NCBI GenBank assembly: GCA_963662155.1
Contig: OY759272.1
Location: forward strand, 49,373,566 to 49,437,565
Source: Lamellibrachia columna
Lineage: Eukaryota; Annelida; Polychaeta; Sabellida; Siboglinidae
Direction of reading: 5' to 3'
DNA length: 64,000 nucleotides
In this document: positions 1-11,569 of the stretch, piece after piece
How the letters are laid out: every line of letters starts with the position of its first letter
Position numbering within the stretch: the first letter of the stretch is position 1
Made by a program: the position numbers and the translations under genes
Notes under the pieces: model-generated
What the model saw: only the letters and a program-made list of their open reading frames with translations
Databases searched by the model: none
Told to the model about the DNA's origin: nothing

Positions 1-56
1 TCACTTCATTGTAGACACTTCTGACACAAACAGCTGGCCACCCGCATCACAGTCAC
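1..56 (-). pseudogene. 5' remnant of a zinc-finger exon (block A)
   Basis: On the minus strand a TTTCAG acceptor (about 57-62) is followed by an exon reading DCDAGGQLFVSEVSTMK and a stop. The same acceptor and exon start recur at 45631 and 55842, where they lie 680-690 bp upstream of C2H2 zinc-finger open frames. In the 55842 copy the segment reads CDACGQLF, the start of a finger; here the second cysteine is glycine. I infer that the finger array of this copy lies just left of the window on the minus strand. The exon is probably non-functional. Confidence 0.5.
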
Positions 57-833
57 CTGAAACAACACAACTGTCATGAGAAGAAGACAGAATTAAAGAC
101 AGCATCAGACATAGCGTCAACAGCTTTAGCACTAGTCCGGAGTTTAATGGCAACTGGGCAGAATTTTCAATATGTATGTTTAGTGCAATTTTAACAGGTA
201 AATTACAGAATAACAAATATATCAAAAATACGTCTGTCTGATCCGCAATTCAATGGGACCAATAAAAGTGGCCACTGTATGAAGTATAGCCCAAAACTGC
301 AACCCTTAAAAGGAATGGGCGTTTCATTAAAACTCTAACTGTTATCACGGGTTAATTTAAAATAAAACAAAAGTCATTGTTTTGAGTTAATGCACCTATA
401 AGAGTTACACAAATATAACTATTTGCGACTACAATTACGAATATCAGGCCAGTGGTTTACTAGGAAAATACACAACATTTTAATTTAATTGGCCACGACA
501 TACTGTCAGATAACCCCATGTCACAAGTGCAGGTAGTGTATAAAAATTTGCTCGTCAAATGAAAATATATTTTATACATATCTTCGTATACTTGTCAACA
601 GGATATGGCCATGATGTTTGCGTCCAAACTCTGGTTATGTAACATATGTTGGCCTTTGTTTACAATTACTAAACTAGTCCTCTTTATGACTAATTAACAC
701 GTTTGTTTGGGACTTTACTTTGGTTCTGTGTATGATGGCTTCCCTGAAGACGTCATTTGTAGTATAATTTTCCTGATTTTTATAGAACTGTATATGCGTT
801 TATCAGTCTCGCTGGTTAACACGTAAGCCCTCA

Positions 834-1090
834 TGACCACAATATCCCACTTTTAGAACACATTCTGAGTAAACCCCCTGGCATGGCATTCTTCATTTTA
901 CTGTTAACAAGATTGAACAAGATTGCCATCGAAGGCAAATGCCCAGGTAGTATATTCTGAGTAAACCCCCTGGCATGGCATTATGACCACAATATCCCAC
1001 TTTTAGAACACATTCTGAGTAAACCCCCTGGCATGGCATTCTTCATTTTACTGTTAACAAGATTGCCATAGAAGGCAAATGCCCAGGTAG
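834..1090. repeat. Imperfect direct duplication of about 150 bp
   Basis: The string GACCACAATATCCCACTTTT, followed by the GAACACATTCTGAGTAAACC segment and GTTAACAAGATTG, occurs at about 834-925 and again at about 983-1063, each time running into the LINE 3' tail (GCCAT-GAAGGCAAATGCCCAGG). The duplication therefore spans the junction between block A and the LINE tail and happened after that insertion. Confidence 0.75.
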
Positions 1091-1580
1091 TAAGTGGACA
1101 AGAAAGCAATTGGCTTATCAAGAGTCCAACAACTGTTAATCTGTATGTAACCCGCCTTTCTGAGATTTGCATTAACTTTGTTTTTAAACATATTTACACT
1201 GCTACCATATATTTACACTGCTACCATATATTTACAATGCTACCATATATTTACACTGCTACCATATATTTACACCGCTACCATATATTCAATCTGTAGA
1301 TAATTTGTTTCATTTATTTACTGACCTTTGTAAAAAAATATACTTCCTGATATCTAATTAATACTGACCCTTTACCAAGGATACCTCACGTCCTCCAGTT
1401 CTACTATCTTTCTTGAGTGAGACAAATGTTCCTATCAACATTTCAATACTAATTCAATATCTTAAAAACTTCAGTTTGATCACCTGTTAACATCCTTGTC
1501 TCTAGAGTTGTTAAGCTTGTATACAGTATTCTTAATGGGGCCTAACTATTGCTTCATACAGGTGTATAACTAGTATTATA
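895..1580 (-). mobile_element. CR1-like LINE, 3' fragment
   Basis: The minus strand carries the LINE 3' end found repeatedly in the window: the GTCCAC-TTGCC-GGGCAT tail ending in CTTGTTAA repeats, preceded by decayed coding sequence for the last part of the reverse transcriptase ORF (the NEWNKL and LIPLYKAIVR-type region). A 19-bp minisatellite has grown inside it. A short stretch of the same LINE sits at the equivalent place in block C (55395-55480) but is not visible in block B. Confidence 0.65.
1190..1288. repeat. 19-bp minisatellite, about 5 units
   Basis: The unit TTTACACTGCTACCATATA is repeated about five times with single-base changes (ACAATG, ACACCG). It lies inside the 3' LINE fragment and replaces a site that is single-copy in the other LINE copies. 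Confidence 0.85.
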
Positions 1581-1721
1581 TTCAGTGGTGGGATATCTCC
1601 CCTTAAATTTACGTCCAACAGTTACATTGAAAGTGCTTAAATGCCTCTGCAAAGCCCTTTGAAAAAGTTCCATACCCAAAAAGTTCTTTAACCATGGCTG
1701 GATGAATGCATCACCTGGACA

Positions 1722-2015
1722 CTATCACAAGTTACAGATGATGGGACTGTTAGTGTCATATGAAGCAACATAAAAGTAGAGGTAATGTGGTGACACTGTC
1801 ACAAGTTACAGATGATAGCAGTGTCATCTGAAAAAAAATATAACTATCTAGAGGTGGAGTAAATGACACTTTCACAAGTCACATATAATGTGATTGTCCT
1901 TTATAACAATCAAACAAAGCTATATATGATGACACTGTCATTTGAAACAACATATAAGTAGAGGCAAAGTGAGTGACACTGTCACAAGTAACAGATGATG
2001 GGACTTATCTGAATC
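1722..2015 (-). repeat. 75-bp repeat monomers, block A (3-4 decayed units)
   Basis: The segments containing CACAAGTTACAGATGATGGG and GTGACACTGTCACAAGT are the reverse complement of the monomer that forms the large array at 50895-55280. Three to four diverged units are visible with indels. The segment beyond them (about 1690-1720, with CATGG and GATGAATGCATCACC) matches the sequence just after the array at 55290 and after the monomers at 44365. Confidence 0.75.
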
Positions 2016-2579
2016 AACATGATATGTATTTTTGTATCTTGACATTTGCAACAATTTATCAATCTATAAAACACTAAAATCAACACGTTAGAAGTAATAG
2101 TGCTAATAAACATCAGATAGCTTAGTTCTGTCATTTGACATTAGTTCAATCAAAGTCAATAGGGGGCCGCCTAAAAGACAGGCACTAAATGGCGGACCAG
2201 GCAGGCAAGATTTAACCAGGAGTTGCATAAATAAATCTCTCACTCACTCACTCACTCTGTTATTGTTGATACTTTTCATGCGTGCGGACATTGTGATTTC
2301 TTTTATCAATATTTTAACAACATTTAACATAACAATTGTTGAGCACTATGAAACATTATTAATATATTTTGTATGAATTTTACTTTTATTCTATCTGAAT
2401 TCTGATTGCAAATTAAATAAATTATTATTACTATTATTAATAAAACACAGATGTTATTTAATATGACAGGAATAAACAGTGTTCACAAGTTGACGTGTAG
2501 ATAGGTCTCTAATGTTAAATCAATCAACTCTGCTTTGTAATCAATCTAAGACTATTTGCACTTTTTTATGAATGTGTCA

Positions 2580-3440
2580 GGGTTTAAAAAAATCATGATT
2601 TAAAAAAAAATCTGATTTTTTATTTAAATCGGATTTCTTTGATTCATTTGATATTTTTGAAATCTGGTATATAGACATTTAAATAGATGTTTATATTTAT
2701 AAACTCTTTCAAACGTGTTCTATTCAAATCGATTTGGGCACTTGTCTTAACAGAGTGTGCATGTTTTTTGCTTATATAAAGTTATATAATTATAACATAG
2801 TTTGATTTACAACAGCAACAAAAGTGTCATTTTAAAATACATGTATAATAATATATTTTATTTGATATAGCACGAGATCTAATTTTTTATTGTTCACAGC
2901 ACTCATTGGGTCGAATCCACCCATTAGACAATGTCCACAAGGCCTTATCCCCTGTAGTTGCATAACCTGTCTTGGAAAGGAAAGCATGGTGTGCCTCTGT
3001 GGCTGTAGCCCTGATAATTATTGTTTGCTGAGAGGGTGGATTAGCACCTGTCCAGGGCTCTGCCTACTCTAAGGGTCTCTAACCAGACTGCCAACTGGTA
3101 CAGTATTAGTCTGTATCCCAGACTGTCTCACTTGAGTCAACATACTGAATTGGTAACAACTAGCACAAGCTGTAAGTGGACTTTAACTCAGGGCTTCTGA
3201 CTTAAAAAGATACTTCCTCTGGAAGACAAGTTTGTGTGGCTTCACTGCATTTAGAAAGGGAATAGTTCAAACAAGCACAACACTTTGTTGAAGTTGATGC
3301 TTGGAAACAACTGTTTGTGTTAAATTCATATATATCAGCAATTAAAAAATCAGAAATCAACAAAATCATAAATTGATTTTTTTTGCGATTTAAATCATGA
3401 TTTAAATCAAACGATTTCAAATCAATATCCTCTAAACATG
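2580..3440. mobile_element. hAT-like insertion remnant with palindromic TTTAAATC ends
   Basis: The left edge reads CAGGGTTTAAAAAAATCATG and the right side carries GATTTAAATCATGATTTAAA in inverted relation, as in some hAT-type non-autonomous elements. Block B lacks the insert: its sequence runs from TTGATTTGAATGTCATC to CACGTTCATAAAAAGTGC (43540-43595) with only about 25 bp between. The right terminus looks deleted, so no complete target duplication can be read. The interior (2880-3200) has no recognisable coding sequence. Confidence 0.5.
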
Positions 3441-3744
3441 CCAGACCACTGTTTAACTTCCTGTGTCGTTCACATTTCAGAAACTGCATACAGCCTGTGC
3501 TTAATTTTATATGTGCTTCTGCTTAAAGTTAGGTCAAGGCACTAAATCAAGTGTGTTCTACACAACACAGGTGGTGGTTCCTTGTGTATGTAAACGACAA
3601 GTTATAGGTGGTACATCAATTTTTTGCATGAAAGAATGCCTTTTTTCTCCAAAATAAACATTTCTTTTTGAAATCAGACAGTTGATCTTCCTGTTTATGG
3701 CTTCACACGAATGAAGGGTATATTAAATTGTGAAATTCATATGA

Positions 3745-6120
3745 TTTAACAAGATTTGCCATCCAAGCCAAAGGCCCAGATGGCAAGTGTACAAGGAAGC
3801 TATTGGCTTATCGAGAGTCCATCAGTGTTCATTTACGTGTTACCCGCCCTCCTGAGATATGTGTCCAACTTGTTTTTAAACATGTTCACGTTGCTAGAGG
3901 TTATACAATCCGTAGATAATTTGTTCCATTCATTTGCTCTCCTCTGTGAGAATGAGTACTTCCTGATATCCAATCTACACTGATTCTTTACTAACTTTAC
4001 CTCATGACCTCTAGTTCTGTTATCTTTTTTGACAGGGGGAAAACATATTTCTATCAATATTTTCATACCCATTCAACATCTTAAAAACTTCAATCTGATC
4101 TCCTCTTAACCTCCTTGTCTCTAGAGTTGTTAAACCACATTCTTTCAGGCTTTCTTCATCACTAAGGTCTCTCAGTTTTGGAATAATTTTAGTTGCTCTC
4201 CTCTGTATGCGTTCAAGCGTATCTATCCAGAACAGTATCTCCCATTTTATAGTTTACATCCAACTTCCCATATCCTGTATGTAGGCATTTACATTTCCCA
4301 AAATTGAACAACATCTGCCATTTCTCAGACCATTTCACTAATCTGTCAAAATCATTTTGTAAATGTTGTTTATCACCATCGGTGTTAACCTTTCTAAACA
4401 CTTTTGTGTATCCTGCAAATTTGAGTACGTTACTTGTTATATTATCATCCAAGTCATTGATATATATTAAGAATAATAAAGGTCCTAATACTGATCCTTG
4501 TGGTACCCCACTCAGAACTGATTTCCAGTTTAAACTTCACGATCTACTACAACACGCTGTCTTCTGTCAGCCAGCCATTGTTCTATCCAGTCAATTATGC
4601 CATCCTCGATCCATGGGCTTTTCATTTAAGTAGTAATCTTTTATGTAGCACTTTGTCAAAACCTTTCTGAAAATCTAAGTAGATAATATCTACTGGCGAT
4701 CCCTTGTCTATCCACTTAGTGATTTCTTACAAAAAACAGAACATATTTGTTAAGCGTGAACTCGCTTTTAGAAATCCATGTTGAGATGAATTTAAAAATT
4801 TATGCATAACAAGGAAGTCCACCATATGGTCTTTAATTAACCTTTCTAATAATTTACAAATCACTGACGTTAAACTCACTGGTCTGTAATTCTCTGACTT
4901 ATTTCTTGAACAATTTTTAAATAGTGGTATAATGTTTGCTTCTTTAGTAGTTTTGGAGGAATACCATCCACTCCCGGTGATTTATTGTCTTTCATTGCCT
5001 TTATTTTCTTAGCAACCATTTTTGGAGTTACAATTAAAGGTCCTAAATAGTTAGATTTAGCCTCACGAAATTTAGCATCTGGAACTGGTAATGAACTAAT
5101 ATTCTCTCTGATAAACACTGAAGTGAAGTAACCATTTAGGTCTTCTGCCATTAAACACCTGTGATATTATATTACCAGCACTGTCTTCTAGAGGTCCGAC
5201 CTTGTCTTGTACATTTTGTTTACTCCTGACATATGCATAAAAACTCTTGCTGTAATTGTTTGTGTTACATGCTAGTTTTTGTTCATAGCTTCTTTTAGAT
5301 TGTCTAATTTCAGTTGTAGCTGCATTAAGTGCCTCTTTGTAATTTGCAGTCTTCATCCTTTCTGGTACGCCTAATAACCGTCCACATAGTTTGCTTGAAC
5401 ACTATTTTTTGAATAGCTTCTTTTGACAAATGTTTCTTTCTAGACCGTTTTCCTCTTTTTTTCAAGGGAACAAATTTAGCGATGATACTCTCAATTTCAT
5501 ATGTTAGAATATTCCAACATTCAATTGCGGTCTTATTCATCAGCATGTTATTCCAATCTAGCTTCGCTAAGTATTTTCTCATATCTTTATAGTTACCCTT
5601 GTGGAAGTTTCTTTGTGGAAGTTTTTTATTTTTACTTTCTGATTTTACATTGATGTCAACATTTATTTGATTATGGTCACTGTTACCCAATGGTTCATGT
5701 ATTTTTACATTGTCTACTAATTCCTTTTGTGATGATAAAACTATATCTAATACATTATCTCCCCTGGTTGGTTCTATCACGTGCTTAGTAAGGAAACTAT
5801 CCTGAATTAAAAATATATATTGTTGGTCCTCACCCCATGTACTCTCTAGAGATGTCTCCATGGTTAAAATCTCCCATTATGATACATTCCCCTTTACTAA
5901 CTTCCTTTATAGCATTTTGTATTTTTGTGTTATCCTCTTCGTTTATGTTTGGACTTTGGTAAACTAACCCAATAGTTAATTTTTAATTGCCTGAAACTAT
6001 TTTGCACCAAACAGCTTCATCGTAATCTGCTTCCTTTCTAATTTTATTTCATAAGCCTGAATAGATTCTTTAACATATAAAATAACTCCCCCTCCCCTTT
6101 TTCCTATTCGATCTCTATGA
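3745..6120 (-). mobile_element. CR1-like LINE, 5'-truncated and decayed
   Basis: Minus-strand fragments cover the endonuclease (RIGKRGGGVILYVKESIQAY near 6100; NSDHNQINVDI near 5680), the linker, and RT pieces (KDNKSPGVDGIPPKLLK near 4980; KFAGYTKVF at the usual FADD position near 4410; KWQMLFNFGKC near 4310). The 3' end has the family's CTTGTTAA-type tail. It starts within the endonuclease, a normal 5' truncation. Several frameshifts and stops, and an internal deletion near 4225, make it inactive. The corresponding site in the inverted copy (39990-40060) is empty, and ATGA lies at both junctions as a possible short target duplication. Confidence 0.85.
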
Positions 6121-6752
6121 CGTGACATTAATGCAATTGAGCAGTCATATTCACAGGTTTGTTTGTAGAAGCTATTGGCTGTCAAATAGTACATTTTGTT
6201 GATAGTTTAATAGGTATAGGGACTTACTGAATTTTTTCAGCTATGGGCCACATGGATATTGTCGTAAACATTGAGGGGCATCGCACAAGGGTTGGTTAAA
6301 AAGAGATGGTAGTTGCTGTGAAAATTTTTCAGAATTGTTGATGGTCCAATTTTCTCATAATCAGAGAAAACGTTAGCATGGGTGTCGGATGTTTCGGCCC
6401 ATAACAGGATCGGCCCATGGGCCGAACCATCTAACGGTGCGACCGGTGAACTGTGAAGTGTTTTCGCTTGCATGGGCCGAACCATCCGTATATGCAACCG
6501 GTGGCAGCGGGCTCCGTGGGCCGAAACGACTAATGAATTGTAACTGTTTGTGTTGTAATTGTGTTTTCGAACTAATATTACTTATTTATTACATTCGCTA
6601 GTTTCTGCTGTTTGTGTGTTTTAGTGAAATGTTCTACGCTACATTATTGTTGTTTTTGAACCAATTGTTTATTATGTTTGCTATTTTCGCAAAATTATTA
6701 AAGTAATATTGAAAAACATACAAATGCGCTAAGAATTTAAAGTTTTTTATTA

Positions 6753-6787
<35 letters not shown>

Positions 6788-7430
6788 CGGGACCCGGAAC
6801 CAATGCATCGTTGCACTCTGCTGTGCCTAGGCTATGACTATGTGGTCTTAAATCCAAAAAAATTCTCATTTTACAAATGTGAAATTGTTATTTAGCCTTT
6901 ATTATATATTTGTTAAAATATCGATAAAAATCACAATGGATACACGCACACACGAAATGCAACAACAACGCATGTAAAGAGGGAGTACGTCAATTCTTGC
7001 CCGCCTGTTAACACAGTTAGGTGGCCATAGTGAATGTAGTTGTTATATTATCGCTCACAGCGATAGACATACTAACCGTGAAAACTGCCACCTCCAACCT
7101 AACCATGTCACATGATCAACAATTGCACTCACTTCAACAGAATTGATAATGCGATACTATGGCATAAGGACAGTGTGAAACAACCTAACGAATTTTTGCG
7201 ATGTTCAATAATTTACAATCGTGCCACCTAGTGATACAACTGAGTTTAGTATAGGTGCTGCCACCTTGCGATTATCATACTGGTCGTGTGATTAAGAGAA
7301 GATATAATTGAAGTATTTTAAGATATTGAATGGATGTGAAAATATTGATAGAAATATTTTTTTCTCACCCAAGAAAGATAGTATGACAAGAAGACATGAG
7401 ACAACATTTAGCAAAGGAAATGACGTTTGT
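6117..7430 (-). repeat. Composite repeat X, copy 1 (inverted)
   Basis: The unit recurs at 38840-40040 and 63360-64000 in the opposite orientation. Shared landmarks include AACAACAACGCATGTAAAGA, the GGCAAGAATTGA segment, the GGAGGTGGCAG segment, ACTGGTC-GTGTG near 7285, and a junction into a LINE 3' fragment at about 7300-7320 (the TTGAAGTATTTTAAGATATT segment). Because the LINE junction is the same in all copies, the LINE piece and the rest have been copied together. This copy also has an (AT)n run at 6757-6784 and an extra stretch near 6390-6560. Confidence 0.75.
7308..7430 (+). pseudogene. LINE C-terminal coding fragment inside composite X
   Basis: The plus strand encodes MKYFKILNGCENIDRNIFF, then MTRRHETTFSKG. 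This matches the end of the CR1-like ORF2 in this window (VFKIVNGYEDVDRNMFFKLK). It is a short 5'- and 3'-truncated piece joined to non-LINE sequence and has no function of its own. Confidence 0.65.
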
Positions 7431-8400
7431 GCGCATGCGTCGGAAGCGGTAGCAGTTCAGAAAACAGCGCGGTATTTTTCTTGCAAATATAGTCTTACAA
7501 CGAAATCCGGTATTATTATAACTAGTGTAACACACGGAGATAAACCCCACCTGATCATATCACAGCAAACCTATACCGAAACAATAAACGTAGATTTTCG
7601 TCTGAAAAGGCATTGAATGTTTGGCGCCGAGTCCGTAGGCGTAGCAACGTCGGGCGCGCCTAGACTATTGTCACTATAGCACCCCAGTAACGTCCCAGCT
7701 AGCACAGCTTGGTTGGGTCAACATTGTAATAAGCTCGCCACGGTCGCGGTCTGCATGTTGACTAATGTCAACATTGGGGCAACCATGGAAACTTGTAGTG
7801 GGCAGACGGCAACGCGGCGACGTCACGCCTATGTTACGCCAACTATTAAAACATCGTAGCGACACCTAGCGAAGAATCTCGCATATGCTCATTGGTTGGG
7901 GTTCCGTTGTCAAATAGTCGCCACCGTCGCGATCTGCATGGTAACGCTTCCCCATCGTTTTGCCAACGACATCCAACATACGATTAATCGTGTAATCGGA
8001 AGAGCGACTCGCCAACCGTGGATACCATGTATACGTAGCGATACAGCGTGGGAAAAGAATGTCAGAAATGCGGTATGTAAGAGAATTGGCGGTTTAGTCA
8101 CCCATTCGGCGGGAAATTTTTATAACGTTAAACCGTTAAATGTACAAAGCCAGGCCCAAGGCCAAGCAGATAAAACGTTATTTGTAGATAGCAATTTGAG
8201 GTAATGTTTTATTATAGTAAAATATAGCGATTGTCACATAAAGGTTGTATTTCATAACAGATTAGTACCATAAAGCATAAACGGGTTATTGTATTTTAAT
8301 TGAGTTTATTGTTGGGCGAGCGATAATAGGGACTTCGAAGTGGTCACTCAACCTAGCAAAACATGTTTATCTGGTTTTTTCTCTAGTTTTTAGTTATTAC
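7431..8400. other. CpG-containing stretch, no assigned gene
   Basis: Base composition changes sharply: CpG-rich segments (GCGCATGCGTCGGAAGCGG near 7434; ACGCGGCGACGTCACGCC near 7811) lie among AT-rich repeats. The open frames here are short and shadow each other, with no recognisable domain. It could be a promoter or 5' region for the exon-like pieces to the right, or the end of a DNA transposon. Nothing further can be supported. Confidence 0.3.
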
Positions 8401-8799
8401 GGATGCTATGAAATACATTTTTTCATACAGGTCAAAACGTAGGCGGGTTCATAACGATATTGTTGACAATTTTGCAACCGTTTTATCCAGTCCTGGCGGG
8501 CTTGTGGAGGTTGGAGGAATTGTAGAAGTTATTCTGTTTGAGATATTGGTGAAGAGCAACAGCTACATTCGACTCTATAGTCTGTGCTTAAAATATTCTT
8601 AAGCATGTATTTAATTGATGGAGTTTAGTTAGTTTGATAGCATTTTGCTTATTTTATTTTTTTCTATGGAAATGTAATATATACCCCACATTGAACAGAA
8701 ATACACTATTGTTGGATGCATATTTTTGTTCACCATTTTACTCTGCATTTGCCTTTAAAATGGTAGATATTTCAAATATGTTAACATTTCAACAGGTGC

Positions 8800-9000
8800 A
8801 GTGCGTTGGAACACCGGTCTGCACTCGGAATGCAAACAATAGAGATGTTGAGTGCACCCTGAAACAATGGCTGCGATTCCTGCACACCGAGATGGTGGAA
8901 GGCATCAGAGGCAACATTGGAGGAGGGAACAGTTACAACTGCAACACATTTAGCTTGAGGAAGAACTGGTACAACACTGACACTACATCCAGACCTGGGG
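8800..9000 (+). CDS. Unrecognised exon-like segment
   Basis: After a pyrimidine-containing tract and a CAACAG acceptor-like site at about 8794-8799, an open frame reads from QCVGTPVCTRNANN through CTLKQWLRFLHTEMVEGIRG to NCNTFSLRKNWYNTD. It ends near a possible GGG|GTCAAT donor at about 8999. Codon use and GC content differ from the AT-rich flanks, and the open frame at 8634-9080 extends past both splice-like sites into low-complexity sequence. I do not recognise the family. It could be one exon of a host gene or of a DNA transposon; a further exon-like piece (SKRRRVHNDIVDNF) lies at 8430-8510 after a CATACAG acceptor-like site. Confidence 0.35.
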
Positions 9001-9329
9001 TCAATATTATATTACACACATCACTGCAAGTTTACAAAAATGTATTTGCATCTTATACCATCTGTTACTATATTTGGTAACAGCGATATATATTTCCAAA
9101 CAGAAGCAATTATGGTGCAGCAATGACAATAGTGTTCAGGTGTTGCTGTAGTAGGACCTAAATTTGATAATCTTGACAATCCTGTTGACGCCAACAGTAC
9201 ATGTGTTGTGATTGTTAAGGAAGTTGTGTTTGTGGTGTATTTACAAGTACAATGTAATGTTTAGTTTATCATGTCGTCTATTTGTCTAGAGGACGTATTC
9301 CATGAAAAGTTGTTCACGATATATCTCCA

Positions 9330-10412
9330 CTGGTGTCTGTCCTGCAAAACTTTTTCAAGTTTGGAAACTGTTATCCCAAATTCAGACTAGTAGTTTTGGA
9401 TAAGTTAGGCATTCAAATTGGGCTCATAGCAGATAGTGGCATATTAGCTGCAAAAATCTCTGATCATATGGCAATATTTGCGGCACTTAATTTCAATATC
9501 AATAAAATATATACTGTAACTGATAAAATTAGCATGAGATTATTCACAGGAAGAAACATTGATAGCTTTACAAATGAATTAGAAGATATAAACTGGCATC
9601 AAGACTTTGATCACAATTCAAAAGCAGATCCACTCATATCGTACGATAACAAAAAACTAGAACAATCACTTCCCATTGAAAGATGTAAAGTTTAATAAAT
9701 ACAAACACAAGAAATCGAAATGTATGACTTATAATCTCCTAGCTAAAATAAAAAAGAAACAAACTATACTTAGAAGTACACATGACAAGTCCTAACTCAA
9801 ATATAAACAAACTAAAATCAACTGAGTTGGAAAATAAAGCAAAATAAGTAAGGAAATTAAAACGAGAAGCAAAGGCTACTTATTATAACCTGCTATTTAG
9901 TAAATACAGGAATGACATCAGGAAAACATAGCTGATGTTATCAACAAATCCAAAATACAAAAACAATTACCGACATATTTCAATGTAAATGAAACTAAGA
10001 TAACAGATAAAAAATAAATAGCAGTCAAAAAGAAGTATGGGAAATGACAACATTTCTTCAATATTACTGAAAGCTTCTGTTAATGTCATTGCCAAAATTG
10101 CTAAAGTTATTCCCGTCCACAAAAAAAGATGATAATCACAATTTCAACAACTACAGACCAATATATCTTCTGCAGTGCGTATCTAGTCTTTGAAAAAAAT
10201 AGATTATACTCAATTATTCCACTATCTCACTCTTAATGAGCTCCTCCACCCAAATCAGTATGGTTTCAGAGCTGAATATTCTACTGAACTGGCAATATCT
10301 GAAGTAGTTGACAGAATATACTTAAATCTTGACAAAAAAGGTTTACTATTGGCAATATTTCTAGATCTGTCAAAAGCTTTTGACACAATCGAGCATACAA
10401 TCCTTTTTTTTT
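9330..10412 (+). pseudogene. Decayed non-LTR retrotransposon (endonuclease tail plus RT start)
   Basis: An open stretch at 9333-9695 contains SDHMAIFAALNF, an APE-endonuclease-type SDH motif, followed by a linker. A later frame at 10190-10414 contains LLHPNQYGFRAEYSTELAI and LLAIFLDLSKAFDTIEHTIL, matching RT motifs that include the first catalytic aspartate region. IPVHKKDDNHNFNNYRPI can be read near 10110-10160 in another frame. Sequence after AFDTIEHTIL is lost. The family differs from the CR1-like LINE in this window (NQYGFR and TELAI versus SQHGFL and SCLTNLL); I would place it in the jockey-like group without naming a clade. Confidence 0.7.
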
Positions 10413-11470
10413 AAATCCTACAGGACAAAATACAACAATGTGAAAATTGGACAAAATCCCACAGGCTGTAATACAATATTTATTTGTCGTTCTTCTCTAA
10501 GCATCCGTTCTAGTTTTGCAGACATTTATCAGTGTGCATTTCTTAGGGTATGATGTGTTTACTTTGAGGTTGTAGCTCCTGCTCTAAGGTGACATTCTTA
10601 ATTGGTCTGCCCTTTGCTTTGTGTGAGTTGGGAATGGGGAGAGAGGCCATATAAACGGTCCTTGCCACCTGACCTGTCTCCAGTCCACCACAACACAAGG
10701 GGTGTAATTGGCTTGCTAACTCTGCAATGTTTCACTGAGCTGATATTTTCTGAAGCAATATCAGGCTACAGGTCTTTCCATGTTGTTTGAATACCAGCTT
10801 AGCCTTTGTCTGACAATGTCTGTACATTGTTTATTGCTTCCTGGCTGTTACCAACTTATTGAAAAGGCTAATCGCTAAGGCTACCCACCACTAGCACCAT
10901 GGACCAGTACCCACCAGACAGTGAATACTGTGACTTAAATATAAATATATAAGCAGGTGTTATAATTAGTCTTGATTTTCAACTCATGTGAGACTTAAAT
11001 TATACTTTTATTGACAATTCATTCAGGCAGTTTGTGATATGAAACGTACTGTAATTGATTGTAATTGAAATAAATGTTCAATTATACAAAATATAACAAT
11101 TACATTTACAGCAAAATTTCAAAACCATAATCAATTACAATTACACAATTTTGCTGTAATCAATTACAATTACATAATTGGACCCAGCCCTGACTGCACC
11201 ATACATAGTCATAGGGAGGCTTGTACGATAGTGATCTCTCAGGTCTTAGTGCAGGCCTCCCTGGTTCATCAAAACTGTTATATGACTCTGTATGTATCAT
11301 CTAAACAAATAAAACTTCACCTCCATCTCATTGTCTCTGATCAGATATGGTTTCGATAAGGGGACTGTCAATACTGAATACAACATACTATGTTTTTGGG
11401 TGAGTTGAGATAGAGGGCAACTGAATTACATGCTGATTCAACTCTGTACAGTAGCCCCTGGCTTGGTTTT
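10413..11470. other. No gene seen; possible DNA-transposon end at 11030-11192
   Basis: No convincing coding region. At 11030-11192 there is a cluster of alternating AATTGTAATTGATTACA-type strings ending in GGACCCAGCCCTG. Its reverse complement, CAGGGCTGGGTCC, looks like a hAT terminus. No matching opposite end or target duplication was found, so this is only a candidate. Confidence 0.35.
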
Positions 11471-11569
11471 TAACAAGATTTAACAAGATTGCCATCTCGA
11501 ACAACAAGTTCCAGATGGCAAGTGGACAAGGAAGCCAATGGCTTATCGAGAGTCCAACAATTTTCTCAT

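Larger units (their letters stand above)
1..3744 (-). repeat. Segmental duplication block A (inverted relative to 43426-45700)
   Basis: Read on the minus strand, the block repeats the order seen at 43426-45700: the CAAGCAGAAGCACAT segment, the segment near 2490-2560, the AAATCTTG-CCGCCATTTAGTGCCTGCC segment (near 2170-2220), monomers of the 75-bp repeat (1722-2015), the conserved GATGCAT/CATGG segment after the monomers (about 1690-1720), the CCAGTGGTTTACT segment (about 450) and the zinc-finger exon (1-56). Differences from block B are a hAT-like insertion (2580-3440), a LINE fragment (about 895-1580) and small tandem duplications. The homology extends right past LINE 3745-6120 into 6117-7430, which matches 38840-40040. 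Identity was judged by eye from long matching strings. Confidence 0.75.

Noticed and set aside
2890..3180. tRNA-derived SINE or small gene
   Set aside because: The GC-richer stretch has no convincing A and B boxes, and the 60-codon ORF has no recognisable domain.
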